Virus record (IMG/VR): IMGVR_UViG_3300025099_000050
Span: 1 to 39,992 of that record
Reading direction: 5' to 3' (one strand)
Length of the DNA: 39,992 nucleotides
From: a virus
Positions 24,573 through 30,170 of the stretch are shown here, piece by piece. Both the position numbers and the translations under genes were made by a program. The first letter of the stretch is position 1. Each line of letters opens with the position of its first letter. The notes beneath the pieces are model-generated. The model saw only the letters and a list, made by a program, of their open reading frames with translations. It made no database searches and had not been told where the DNA came from.

Positions 24573-24944
24573 TCAGAGACTACATTTAGCCCCTGATTTT
24601 CTGATAATAGCTATAAGATCTATCAATTCTGTCGCAGACATACCATTTGGCAATGTGATAGATAGTTTAGTATTATTATGTTCAACACGCTCTTCACGTG
24701 GTTTTGTAATACTAACACTTTTAGCTGGTAATCTCTTAGCATTGCACAATGTAGTGCGAGCTTTGGTCCAATACTTATTTTTTATACGCTCACCTTTATT
24801 GTTTACGTATGAAGGCATAGTATACCTTTTTGGTAAGTCTTTGATACTTACAGGGAGTTTACCCTTAAAGAATACTCTTTCTATTTGTAGCATTCTTACA
24901 ATCTCTTCTTTGATTTCTAGTGGAGTAGTTAGTTGTCTTCTCAT
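24573..24944 (-). CDS. Hypothetical protein, 123 aa, basic
   Basis: Not recognised. A basic, helical N-terminal half (PLEIKEEIVRMLQIERVFFK, then KGKLPVSIKDLPKRY) precedes a middle KNKYWTKARTTLCNAKRLPA and a C-terminal ITLPNGMSATELIDLIAIIR. The last part resembles a short ribbon-helix-helix-like or helical dimerisation segment. The stop codon lies inside the outermost hairpin of the noncoding region, so gene and RNA may be joined on one transcript. The plus-strand frame over the same bases is a shadow. Confidence 0.6.
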   Translation of the reverse strand: MRRQLTTPLEIKEEIVRMLQIERVFFKGKLPVSIKDLPKRYTMPSYVNNKGERIKNKYWTKARTTLCNAKRLPAKSVSITKPREERVEHNNTKLSITLPNGMSATELIDLIAIIRKSGAKCSL

Positions 24945-25041
24945 AACTTTTTATAGGTTTTAAAGTGAATGGATTAATGTTATTGTCTTTTTTGAATTGT
25001 GCTATTGCTTGTTTAACTGATAAATAGTCTTCTTGTCTCAT
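24865..25041 (-). CDS. Possible small protein, 58 aa
   Basis: An ATG at 25041, close downstream of TAATTAATTAAC, opens a 58-codon frame: MRQEDYLSVKQAIAQFKKDN, then INPFTLKPIKSYEKTTNYST, with a basic tail. It overlaps the next gene by 80 bases, which is longer than usual here, so the real product may be shorter or the frame may be spurious. In favour are the conserved-looking start context (shared with other genes) and the first half that reads like a structured domain. The predicted pseudoknot (25061-25169) forms its 5' leader. Confidence 0.4.
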   Translation of the reverse strand: MRQEDYLSVKQAIAQFKKDNNINPFTLKPIKSYEKTTNYSTRNQRRDCKNATNRKSIL

Positions 25042-25060
25042 AATGTTAATTAATTAGATA

Positions 25061-25169
25061 CTTACATCGAACTCAGTTTGTAACTCTCTTAACCTAAAAT
25101 GCATAGCATTAAAGTCCGAGCGCGTTCCGATGTAAGCATTGTAAGATAGATTAACGAGTTTGCGCTCGG
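25061..25169 (-). promoter_or_regulatory. Predicted RNA pseudoknot in a leader
   Basis: CTTACATCG (25061-25069) pairs with CGATGTAAG (25128-25136) over 9 bp, and CCGAGCGC (25116-25123) pairs with GCGCTCGG (25162-25169) over 8 bp. The pairing order is A-B-A'-B', which is an H-type pseudoknot. It lies 20 bases upstream of the 58-residue reading frame on the minus strand, as a riboswitch or protein-binding leader would. Bases 25042-25223 otherwise hold no gene. Known classes were not recognised. Confidence 0.5.
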
Positions 25170-25223
25170 CGTTTTATTTAACTATGTCTTCTCTGACACG
25201 ACCATAACTCGTGGTGTAGTTAC

Positions 25224-25379
25224 CTAGCTTTTTTTGTTCGGTGTTGGAAGGCCACTCGCATCTTCACCGTTTTCTTCTTCGTGACATTGTTGACAAGTAT
25301 GAAACTGATCACAATTACACGTTAGCTCAGGACTTATGTTGTATAAATCCCAAGCATCTTGTGCATCTTCATAAAACAT
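25224..25379 (-). CDS. Small Cys-rich protein, 51 aa
   Basis: The ATG overlaps the end of the upstream gene (ATGTTTTATGA contains both start and stop). The product MFYEDAQDAWDLYNISPELT is followed by CNCDQFHTCQQCHEEE, with four Cys and two His that could bind a zinc ion, and a polar tail. The coupled start and Cys/His cluster make a real gene likely. Function unknown. Confidence 0.6.
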   Translation of the reverse strand: MFYEDAQDAWDLYNISPELTCNCDQFHTCQQCHEEENGEDASGLPTPNKKS

Positions 25380-25590
25380 CATTTATTGTTTTATATGGTC
25401 CTACCTTAGTCTTAGAATGTATAGAATAATATCTACAAGACTCTGCAGTATTATCTCTATACTTTAAGAACTCAAGTATATTCATATCTGCTTCATCTAA
25501 ACAAATACTGTTTATCTTCTCAAATATTCTTTTAATACTAGTCCAATCTTTATCTAATTGAGCTTTCTTTAATTCGTCGTTAATGTCCAT
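25369..25590 (-). CDS. Hypothetical protein, 73 aa
   Basis: Not recognised. The N-terminus MDINDELKKAQLDKDWTSIK is a charged helix; the second half (CLDEADMNILEFLKYRDNTA, then SCRYYSIHSKTKVGPYKTIN) is mixed. Its stop overlaps the start of the small Cys-rich gene, so the pair is likely cotranslated. Upstream (25591-25811) is another structured stretch with a direct repeat and hairpins. Confidence 0.6.
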   Translation of the reverse strand: MDINDELKKAQLDKDWTSIKRIFEKINSICLDEADMNILEFLKYRDNTAESCRYYSIHSKTKVGPYKTINDVL

Positions 25591-25692
25591 AATCTGTATT
25601 TTAGCTATATTTATAATGTAAGGTTAAATGATTTACTAATGAAAGGTGCTAATGTGTGCGTGTGTTGAGTGGAACACTCTGTAACTCACACT

Positions 25693-25759
25693 ACTACTGC
25701 ACTAAAGCACTAATAGTGCACCATTGAAGGTGTCCACTACTGCACTTTAGCACTAACAG
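25693..25759. repeat. Twenty-four-bp direct repeat in a hairpin-rich leader
   Basis: Copies at 25693-25716 and 25736-25759 match at 21 of 24 positions (mismatches at 12, 13 and 22). Copy 1 also forms the hairpin GCACT-AAT-AGTGC (25707-25719). A 10-bp two-part hairpin (GTGTG/CACAC, GAGTG/CACTC) occupies 25660-25691. The 221-base gap (25591-25811) between two minus-strand genes has no reading frame but is nearly filled with such structure. It could be a leader RNA, a pair of protein-binding sites or an origin-type iteron pair. Confidence 0.6.
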
Positions 25760-25769
25760 CCTTAAAATT

Positions 25770-25805
25770 GAGCCAAGGTGGTACTGTGCTTCACACCTTT
25801 AGCTC
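25770..25805 (-). terminator. Hairpin terminator after the 103-residue gene
   Basis: GAGC+AAGGTG (25770-25780) pairs with CACCTT+GCTC (25794-25805) with a small internal loop, a 10-bp stem. Leftward it is followed by AATTTTAA. It lies 7 bases beyond the stop of the gene at 25812. The short T tract suggests moderate rather than complete termination. Confidence 0.55.
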
Positions 25806-25811
25806 CGAGTC

Positions 25812-26114
25812 TTACTCTGCCACAACAACACGCGACCTATGGTACAACCCAGTTTTCTCAAACTTAGGTTGGTCCTTATAGAACGGCGTATCCTGCGACA
25901 ATTTCTCTATGCGATAACCTTCGTACACTGTACCAACCACCATTGTTTCAGCAATGGCAGTAGCTACAGGTTCGTAAGCTGTTGCAACAGAGAAGTCTGC
26001 TCTAGCGATAACACCAAGCAAAGAACCCTCTTTGACTGCAGTTGTAAACACAACTTGCATCCATTCAGGATTCTTCGTCGGCTTGATGTCCGCTATTCGA
26101 ATCTTGTTTCCCAT
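25812..26114 (-). CDS. Hypothetical protein, about 100 aa, first leftward gene
   Basis: Not recognised. The start is taken as the second ATG (MGNKIRIADIKPTKNPEWMQ); the first, at 26123, adds MPI. The protein is beta-rich with repeated Val/Ile pairs (MQVVFTTAVKEGSLLGVIAR) and a C-terminal KFEKTGLYHRSRVVVAE. Its codons are noticeably richer in G+C than neighbouring genes, which may mean recent transfer or strong expression. It is the first gene leftward of the divergent control region. An OB-like or SH3-like small protein is possible. Confidence 0.6.
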   Translation of the reverse strand: MGNKIRIADIKPTKNPEWMQVVFTTAVKEGSLLGVIARADFSVATAYEPVATAIAETMVVGTVYEGYRIEKLSQDTPFYKDQPKFEKTGLYHRSRVVVAE

Positions 26115-26134
26115 AATTGGCACGGGGCATTCTG

Positions 26135-26161
26135 CTCCCGCAATTTTTAGTGGGGGTTTTT
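26135..26161 (+). terminator. Rightward terminator-like hairpin
   Basis: CTCCCGC (26135-26141) pairs with GTGGGGG (26150-26156), 7 bp with two G-T pairs, loop AATTTTTA, followed directly by TTTTT. It faces rightward although no rightward gene is seen upstream for 20 kb; read leftward it lies in the 5' leader of the 103-residue gene. Confidence 0.4.
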
Positions 26162-26288
26162 CCTGAAGTGGTCCACTAATTCATTTTCGCAAAAAAAATT
26201 TTATAAAGCTTTGATATAAAAAATAAAAATTATATATTGCGCGCACTGTGTGTTTTCTCGATTCATAGTTTTTGGTTTTTTTGGTTGA

Positions 26289-26324
26289 AATACCCCTTTC
26301 GTTCTGAGAGGGGTATTTTTTTTT
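26289..26324 (+). terminator. Strong intrinsic terminator, rightward
   Basis: AATACCCCTTTC (26289-26300) pairs with GAGAGGGGTATT (26306-26317) over 12 bp (one G-T pair) around the loop GTTCT, followed by a run of T residues from 26316 and a second T run. It is a textbook rightward terminator. The leftward tract is not T-rich, so it is not bidirectional. It stands just upstream of the promoter at 26343 and would keep any upstream rightward transcript out of the late operon. Confidence 0.85.
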
Positions 26325-26342
26325 AATTTTTTTTAAAAAATA

Positions 26343-26373
26343 TTGTAGAGGATAGAAATTTTTATTACGTTTG
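26343..26373 (+). promoter_or_regulatory. Bacteroidetes-type promoter for the late operon
   Basis: TTG (26343-26345), a 20-base spacer and TACGTTTG (26366-26373) match the Flavobacterium/Bacteroides consensus (-33 TTG/TTTG, -7 TAnnTTTG). Transcription would start near 26380 and run through a 170-base leader to the first late gene at 26551. This is the only strong match in the divergent intergenic region. The bases 26124-26550 hold no other gene. Confidence 0.65.
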
Positions 26374-26449
26374 CATCCTGGGTTACCAAACCGACACTTC
26401 AATTTTAAAACGATTGTTGGGACAGATAAATAATATTCATCTGATGTTT

Positions 26450-26522
26450 GAGAGTTGAACCAGCAATGACTCTCCCAATTGAAAAGTTAGTGGCGTTTCA
26501 ATTTGGTTTTCTTTTGGCCACT
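26450..26522 (+). promoter_or_regulatory. Leader hairpins, possible attenuator
   Basis: GAGAGT (26450-26455) pairs with ACTCTC (26469-26474). A second stem pairs AGTGGC (26489-26494) with GCCACT (26517-26522), followed by TTTCTTTTAACTTT. The second hairpin plus T-rich tract resembles an attenuator 29 bases before the first late gene. The loop is 22 bases long, so it may instead bind a protein. Confidence 0.4.
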
Positions 26523-26550
26523 TTTCTTTTAACTTTAAAATGTTTTAATT

Positions 26551-26718
26551 ATGGCAAACAACACAATATCTGATGATGAGTATATCAAAGACTTCGCAAA
26601 AAGAGCAGATGAATCTAAGCACGATACCTTTGATTCGTGGATTTTAGATTTAGAAGACCAAGAACAGCCAGAAGCTTGTAGTATTGATAATCCAGATTGC
26701 GAGAACTGCGGATCGTAG
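26551..26718 (+). CDS. Small acidic protein, 55 aa, first gene of the late operon
   Basis: ATG GCA AAC AAC follows TTTTAATT; the frame runs 55 codons and ends three bases before PhoH. The product (MANNTISDDEYIKDFAKRAD and on) is acidic, with a central DSWILDLEDQEQPEA stretch and a terminal CSIDNPDCENCGS holding three Cys (CxxC at the end). The start context matches those of the structural genes (ATGGCAAAC at 36989 for the major capsid protein). Function unknown; it is likely well expressed as the promoter-proximal gene. Confidence 0.7.
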   Translation: MANNTISDDEYIKDFAKRADESKHDTFDSWILDLEDQEQPEACSIDNPDCENCGS

Positions 26719-26721
26719 TAT

Positions 26722-27378
26722 ATGGAAAATAAACAAAAGCGCCAACCCAAAGGGAATATAAAGTTTAATATAACTTTATCCGAGGAGCAGAAACAAGCCA
26801 AAGAAAATATTTTAAATCATGCCTATAGTTTTGTAGTGGGTAAAGCAGGGAGCGGTAAAACTCTTCTTGCTGTCCAGATAGCACTAGATATGTTTTTTAA
26901 AAGACAGTATAATAGGGTTATTATTACAAGGCCTACTGTAGCTACAGAAGATAATGGGTTTCTTCCAGGTGATGAGAAGGAAAAGCTAGAACCTTGGCTT
27001 GTACCTATCATGTCGAACATGCGTAAGGTTTACAATAAACCTGATAAGATTCAAAAAATGATGGATGAAGAAGAGATAGAGCTTGTATCTCTCTCTCATT
27101 TTAGAGGTAGAACATTTGATAGTGCAGTAGTTATAGTTGATGAGTTTCAGAATCTTACAAAAGCACAGCTTAGAATGGCACTTGGTAGATTAGGTAAGGA
27201 TTCTATAATGATCTTTTGTGGAGATAATCAACAGATTGATCTAAAAGATAAATTTAATTCTGCTATAGATGATATTGCTAAGTTAGAACAAAGTTCGTAT
27301 GTTTACAAAATCGTTTTAGAGGATAACCATAGACACAGCGCTATAGATAGCGTTCTTAAACTATTGACAGGATACTAA
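26722..27378 (+). CDS. PhoH-like ATPase
   Basis: A 218-residue PhoH family P-loop protein: VVGKAGSGKTLLAVQ (Walker A, about 40-47), RVIITRPTVATEDNGFLPGD (the family's RP and LPGD motifs), AVVIVDEFQNLTKAQLRMAL (Walker B DEFQN) and MIFCGDNQQID (GDxxQxD). PhoH-like proteins are very common in phages and are related to RNA helicases; their role in infection is unsettled. Its start follows the small gene by three bases and its stop overlaps the next start (TAATG). Confidence 0.88.
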   Translation: MENKQKRQPKGNIKFNITLSEEQKQAKENILNHAYSFVVGKAGSGKTLLAVQIALDMFFKRQYNRVIITRPTVATEDNGFLPGDEKEKLEPWLVPIMSNMRKVYNKPDKIQKMMDEEEIELVSLSHFRGRTFDSAVVIVDEFQNLTKAQLRMALGRLGKDSIMIFCGDNQQIDLKDKFNSAIDDIAKLEQSSYVYKIVLEDNHRHSAIDSVLKLLTGY

Positions 27379-27581
27379 TGAGTGAAATAGAATTTAGAGT
27401 TTGCACTAAAATAACTCAGCGCGCTCAAATAGGTAAAGAGAAGTACGGAACCACAATGGAACGTACAGATCTAACTAAATTACAATGGCTAAAACATGCA
27501 CAAGAAGAGGCTATGGATTTAGCAGTGTATTTAGAAAAACTAATTCAAGAACTAGAAAATGATATTCCAGGAACTAAATAA
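27378..27581 (+). CDS. Short MazG-like protein, 67 aa
   Basis: The sequence EKYGTTMERTDLTKLQWLKH, continuing to AQEEAMDLAVYLEKL, resembles a short all-alpha NTP pyrophosphohydrolase (MazG-like) core: KYG at the first helix and an EEAMD acidic motif (EExxD) on the second. The protein is much shorter than a full MazG domain and may work as a dimer or be degenerate. It lies between PhoH and the nuclease genes, overlapping both. Substrate not predictable. Confidence 0.55.
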   Translation: MSEIEFRVCTKITQRAQIGKEKYGTTMERTDLTKLQWLKHAQEEAMDLAVYLEKLIQELENDIPGTK

Positions 27582-28299
27582 ATTCAACAATGTTGTATTT
27601 ACAGAAGACGGACACACATATACTATAGATGGTAAACCTGCAATTTCAGTTACCACGTTTATAGGAAAATTTAAGAAACCATTCGAGAGAGACTTTTGGG
27701 CAGCAAGAACCGCACAGAAAGAAAATACAGAAGTACAAGATATTTTAGATAAGTGGGATTCGATTAGTCTGCGCGCATGCAATAAAGGTAGTAAGTTTCA
27801 TGCATTCGCTGAAAATTACATTAATAATAAAGTTCTTCCTAATACAATATATGACTTCGATATAGATATGAAGGCGTATGATAAAATTGAATCCCATTTT
27901 TTAAAATTTTATGAAGAATCAAAAGAAAATCTTATACCTGTTAGCTCTGAGCTGTGCGTTGGTTCTAGCCAGCTTGGGATATGCGGTATGGTTGACCAGT
28001 TATACTATTCAAAAACTCTTGATTCTTTGGTCATATTTGACTGGAAGACAAACAAAAAAATGAACTACACTAGCAAGTACCAAAATAAGATGCTTGCCCC
28101 TATTTCCCACCTAGATGAGTGTGAATTTTCTACATACTCCCTCCAACTCTCCCTTTACAAGTACATTATAGAGCTTGAGACGAAGCTTAAGATTAAGAAG
28201 TGTTTTATAGTATGGTTTAATGAGAATAATGATTCTTATAAGCTTATAGAGTGCGCAGATTATAAAAAAGAAATAGTTAATATGTTGAATTATAATTAA
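27559..28299 (+). CDS. PD-(D/E)XK nuclease (RecB/Cas4-like)
   Basis: A 246-residue protein with a RecB-type nuclease pattern: SKFHAFAENYI (conserved His in a first helix), ICGMVDQLYYSKT (acidic strand, GxxD), LVIFDWKTNKKM (D-x-K core) and TYSLQLSLYKYII (QxxxY helix). The DEGHTYTIDGKPAISVTT-like opening resembles Cas4/YqaJ-type phage nucleases. It is the second such nuclease of the window; the other (9728) is in the replication operon, so the two may have different jobs (end processing versus packaging-related). The first 23 bases overlap the MazG-like gene. Confidence 0.78.
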   Translation: MIFQELNKFNNVVFTEDGHTYTIDGKPAISVTTFIGKFKKPFERDFWAARTAQKENTEVQDILDKWDSISLRACNKGSKFHAFAENYINNKVLPNTIYDFDIDMKAYDKIESHFLKFYEESKENLIPVSSELCVGSSQLGICGMVDQLYYSKTLDSLVIFDWKTNKKMNYTSKYQNKMLAPISHLDECEFSTYSLQLSLYKYIIELETKLKIKKCFIVWFNENNDSYKLIECADYKKEIVNMLNYN

Positions 28300-28313
28300 T
28301 TTTATTATATTTG
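28285..28313 (+). promoter_or_regulatory. Possible promoter without leader
   Basis: TTG (28285-28287), an 18-base spacer and TATATTTG (28306-28313) fit the Bacteroidetes promoter type. The next ATG is at 28318, so a transcript starting about 7 bases after the -7 box would be nearly leaderless. Such short motifs occur by chance in A+T-rich DNA, so confidence is low. Confidence 0.35.
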
Positions 28314-28317
28314 TCCC

Positions 28318-28611
28318 ATGGACAATTTTGAAAAGACTATAAGAAAGTATTATGATCTTCCTATGGAAGGTAATATGTGCGAAGGATGTTTAGTGAAGTA
28401 TAAGAGTAGATATAGAATTGACCAACTACTTCATATGAACTCTAAAACTCAATCAAACCTTGGTATTGATTCAACTGCTGAAGAGAGACAAAAAGCTTTA
28501 GATACTGCTAAATATGTTAAGACAGCTATAATGATGCACGACAAAGCTAAAGCAGAGACTATGTTTCCAGAAATAAACTTATTTGAAGATGATAATACCC
28601 TTAAAAGCTAA
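28318..28611 (+). CDS. Hypothetical protein, 97 aa
   Basis: Not recognised. The N-terminal MDNFEKTIRKYYDLPMEGNM is followed by CEGCLVKYKSRYRIDQLLHM, with a CxxC pair, and a helical C-terminus (TAKYVKTAIMMHDKAKAETM). The segment around the CxxC could be a small zinc-binding or structural motif. It overlaps the next gene by 23 bases. It lies within a run of small regulator-like genes (winged helix-like, IHF-like, zinc ribbon). Confidence 0.65.
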   Translation: MDNFEKTIRKYYDLPMEGNMCEGCLVKYKSRYRIDQLLHMNSKTQSNLGIDSTAEERQKALDTAKYVKTAIMMHDKAKAETMFPEINLFEDDNTLKS

Positions 28612-28936
28612 CATAGCGCAGTCTTTTAAAGCGTATATACAAATTCTTAATCCTATATTAAAACTTAAGGATAAAGAAATTGAGGTACTTTCTAGTTTTT
28701 TATCTATATGGTATAAGAATAGAAGTAATGAGAATATAGATAAACTTTTATTCTCTACTCCTGTTAGGAAGATGGTAAGAAATTCTATAGATATGTCTGA
28801 AGCATCATTTAATAATCACATCACAATGCTTAGAAAAAAGAAGATGATTATTGATAAGAAGTTGAACCCCAATATCTTAAATGGAATTACAGATACAGGG
28901 ATAGAGATAACATACAAAATAGAGTGGACAAACTAA
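28589..28936 (+). CDS. Winged-helix-like putative regulator, 115 aa
   Basis: The start is taken as the ATG at 28589 (MIIPLKANIAQSFKAYIQIL); a TTG at 28583 would add two residues. The pattern KLKDKEIEVLSSFLSIWYKN, then MSEASFNNHITMLRKKKMII, reads like a winged helix with a recognition helix before a beta wing (KKLNPNILNGITDTGIEITY). It overlaps both neighbours. A transcription factor of the late genes would suit the position. Family assignment is by eye. Confidence 0.58.
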   Translation: MIIPLKANIAQSFKAYIQILNPILKLKDKEIEVLSSFLSIWYKNRSNENIDKLLFSTPVRKMVRNSIDMSEASFNNHITMLRKKKMIIDKKLNPNILNGITDTGIEITYKIEWTN

Positions 28937-29148
28937 TAAAGAAGTTAGCTAAGAAGTATAATCTAAGCGAGTTCAAAACAGAACTTATAATTAAATCTCA
29001 ATTCGGACTTCTAAAAGAAGTTATAGAAGAGGGAGATTTTGAGTCTACTCGATTGAAACATTTAGGTATGTTTACAGTGAAAAAGAATAGATTTAAATAT
29101 TATAAAAATGGCAGAAGAGAAAAAGGGAGCAAAAGAGAAGATGTCTGA
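28924..29148 (+). CDS. IHF/HU-like DNA-binding protein
   Basis: A 74-residue protein beginning with GTG (MDKLIKKLAKKYNLSEFKTE), with the helix-helix-beta layout of HU/IHF subunits: LIIKSQFGLLKEVIEEGDFE, then STRLKHLGMFTVKKNRFKYY, where the LGMF segment matches the HU GxF turn. The usual long beta arm is short. crAss-like phages are known to carry IHF-like genes near their late modules. It overlaps the zinc-ribbon gene by 41 bases. Likely roles are DNA bending in packaging or gene control. Confidence 0.68.
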   Translation: MDKLIKKLAKKYNLSEFKTELIIKSQFGLLKEVIEEGDFESTRLKHLGMFTVKKNRFKYYKNGRREKGSKREDV

Positions 29149-29332
29149 AATCCTTAACGGATGGAAGAATGTAGTATTCCCAAATGAACATGTAGAAAAG
29201 ATAGCAGAGGCTAGAGCAAGTATTTGCTCAAACTGCGAGTTCAATGTTAAAAGTAGATGTAAAAAATGCGGGTGTCCGCTAATAGCTAAAACACGGTCAA
29301 TGCAATCACATTGCCCACTTAAAAAATGGTAA
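29108..29332 (+). CDS. Zinc-ribbon protein, 74 aa
   Basis: The C-terminal half has CSNCEFNVKSRCKKCGCPLI and a later HCPLKKW, giving two CxxC pairs and extra Cys/His, a typical zinc ribbon. The N-terminal half (MAEEKKGAKEKMSEILNGWK) is a charged helix. It overlaps the IHF-like gene and the GroES-like gene's start (ATGGTAA). Zinc ribbons in phages may bind nucleic acid or host polymerase; the role is unknown here. Confidence 0.72.
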   Translation: MAEEKKGAKEKMSEILNGWKNVVFPNEHVEKIAEARASICSNCEFNVKSRCKKCGCPLIAKTRSMQSHCPLKKW

Positions 29333-29652
29333 ACATGATTAATTATGAACCTTTAGGAAACCACATTGTAGTGGAAATGCCAGATGTGGCGAAAGAGACA
29401 GATAGCGGGATTATTAAATCTGAGTCTATGCTGAAAGAAGAGAGAGATAAAAGAGATGGGCATGCTAAAGTTGTAGCAGTTAGTCAAGATGTTAAAACAG
29501 TGAAAGTCGGAGACACTGTAATACCAAAAGGCCAAGGCTTTATGGTTATGGTGGACGAAATAGAATATTTCCAAATGAACATGTTTGATGTATTAGGCGT
29601 TGTACGTCCCTCTAAAAAATCTGAAAAGTTAAGAGTTAATCAGTCTTCATGA
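29326..29652 (+). CDS. GroES-like co-chaperonin
   Basis: A 108-residue protein with the Cpn10 fold pattern: MINYEPLGNHIVVEMPDVAK resembles the family's IxPLxDRVxV opening, the mobile loop region is TDSGIIKSESMLKEERDKRD, and GHAKVVAVSQDVKTVKVGDT with VIPKGQGFMVMVDEIEYFQM matches the GxVxAVG...VKVGDxV...G...V-D-EEY core. Phage co-chaperonins such as T4 gp31 replace host GroES to fold the capsid protein. The terminase and head genes follow downstream. Confidence 0.77.
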   Translation: MVNMINYEPLGNHIVVEMPDVAKETDSGIIKSESMLKEERDKRDGHAKVVAVSQDVKTVKVGDTVIPKGQGFMVMVDEIEYFQMNMFDVLGVVRPSKKSEKLRVNQSS

Positions 29653-30170
29653 TACTAGAAAGCTTTGATACAGATGTAAATTTTTGGAAATTGCATCCTC
29701 AATTAAAAGTCCCCCTCCCCTTTGCTTCTATCTATAAAGAAGATAAAAGTAAAGCAAAAGGCAAAAGCTCACAGATAATGTGGGCTATTGCTCTTTTAGC
29801 AGACCCTGATTCTAAATTTTCTAATGTATCTTATAATACACGTAAAGAAATGATCTCAAAAGATTATTTAAAGGATACAAAGTTTGATTGGACTCAATAT
29901 AAGGAGGCGATACATTTTTATGAAACTACTTTAGTTACTCCTGCTAAAAGGCAACTAATGGTGTGGAATAAAAAGATGGATGAGAAAACATTGTATTTAG
30001 ACACACTCACTTATGAGGATAATGCAGATACTATCGAAGGATTACTTAAAACAAATGTTAAATTGTTTGAGGATTATGAACGTCTTCTTAAACTCGTGGA
30101 TAAAGAAACTAACGAAGGTTCTACAAAAGGAGGAGCAGAAGAATCTGCATCCGAGAAAGGATTAATATGA
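29649..30170 (+). CDS. Probable small terminase-type protein, 173 aa
   Basis: Not recognised by sequence, but it lies directly before the large terminase with a stop/start ATGA overlap, the usual place of a small terminase. The protein is helical and charged (NTRKEMISKDYLKDTKFDWT; KTNVKLFEDYERLLKLVDKE), with an N-terminal part (FWKLHPQLKVPLPFASIYKE) and an acidic/Gly-rich C-terminal tail. A DNA-binding oligomer would be consistent. Role by position only. Confidence 0.6.
   Translation: MILESFDTDVNFWKLHPQLKVPLPFASIYKEDKSKAKGKSSQIMWAIALLADPDSKFSNVSYNTRKEMISKDYLKDTKFDWTQYKEAIHFYETTLVTPAKRQLMVWNKKMDEKTLYLDTLTYEDNADTIEGLLKTNVKLFEDYERLLKLVDKETNEGSTKGGAEESASEKGLI

Larger units (their letters stand above)
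23170..24592 (-). ncRNA. Large structured noncoding RNA region with two tRNA-like elements
   Basis: About 1.4 kb with no credible gene. Two sampled 60-base lines (23341 and 23701) have 28 and 27 G+C, well above neighbouring coding lines. Hairpins: 24539-24545/24586-24592, 24497-24511, 24450-24468, 24425-24444, 24303-24318, 24196-24213, 24095-24113, 23917-23937, 23786-23800, 23625-23648, 23602-23618, 23499-23515, 23390-23414, 23309-23339 and a 14-bp stem at 23170-23240. On the minus strand, bases 23819-23822 form a UUCG loop closed by C-G pairs, a stable RNA tetraloop that reads correctly only on that strand. Long structured RNAs near tRNAs are known in phages (GOLLD, ROOL); identity with them is untested. 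A hairpin-rich replication origin is the main alternative. Confidence 0.6.

Noticed and set aside
23170-24592. Group I or group II intron in a tRNA or gene
   Set aside because: No split exon partners were found: each tRNA-like element is complete in its acceptor and T arm. Decisive check is a covariance-model search.
25693-25759. CRISPR-like array
   Set aside because: Only two imperfect copies with a 19-base gap, and no cas genes.
26181-26402. Minus-strand frame of 73 residues across the terminator at 26289
   Set aside because: It reads through an intrinsic terminator and promoter, and its Lys/Phe-rich sequence reflects A/T runs.
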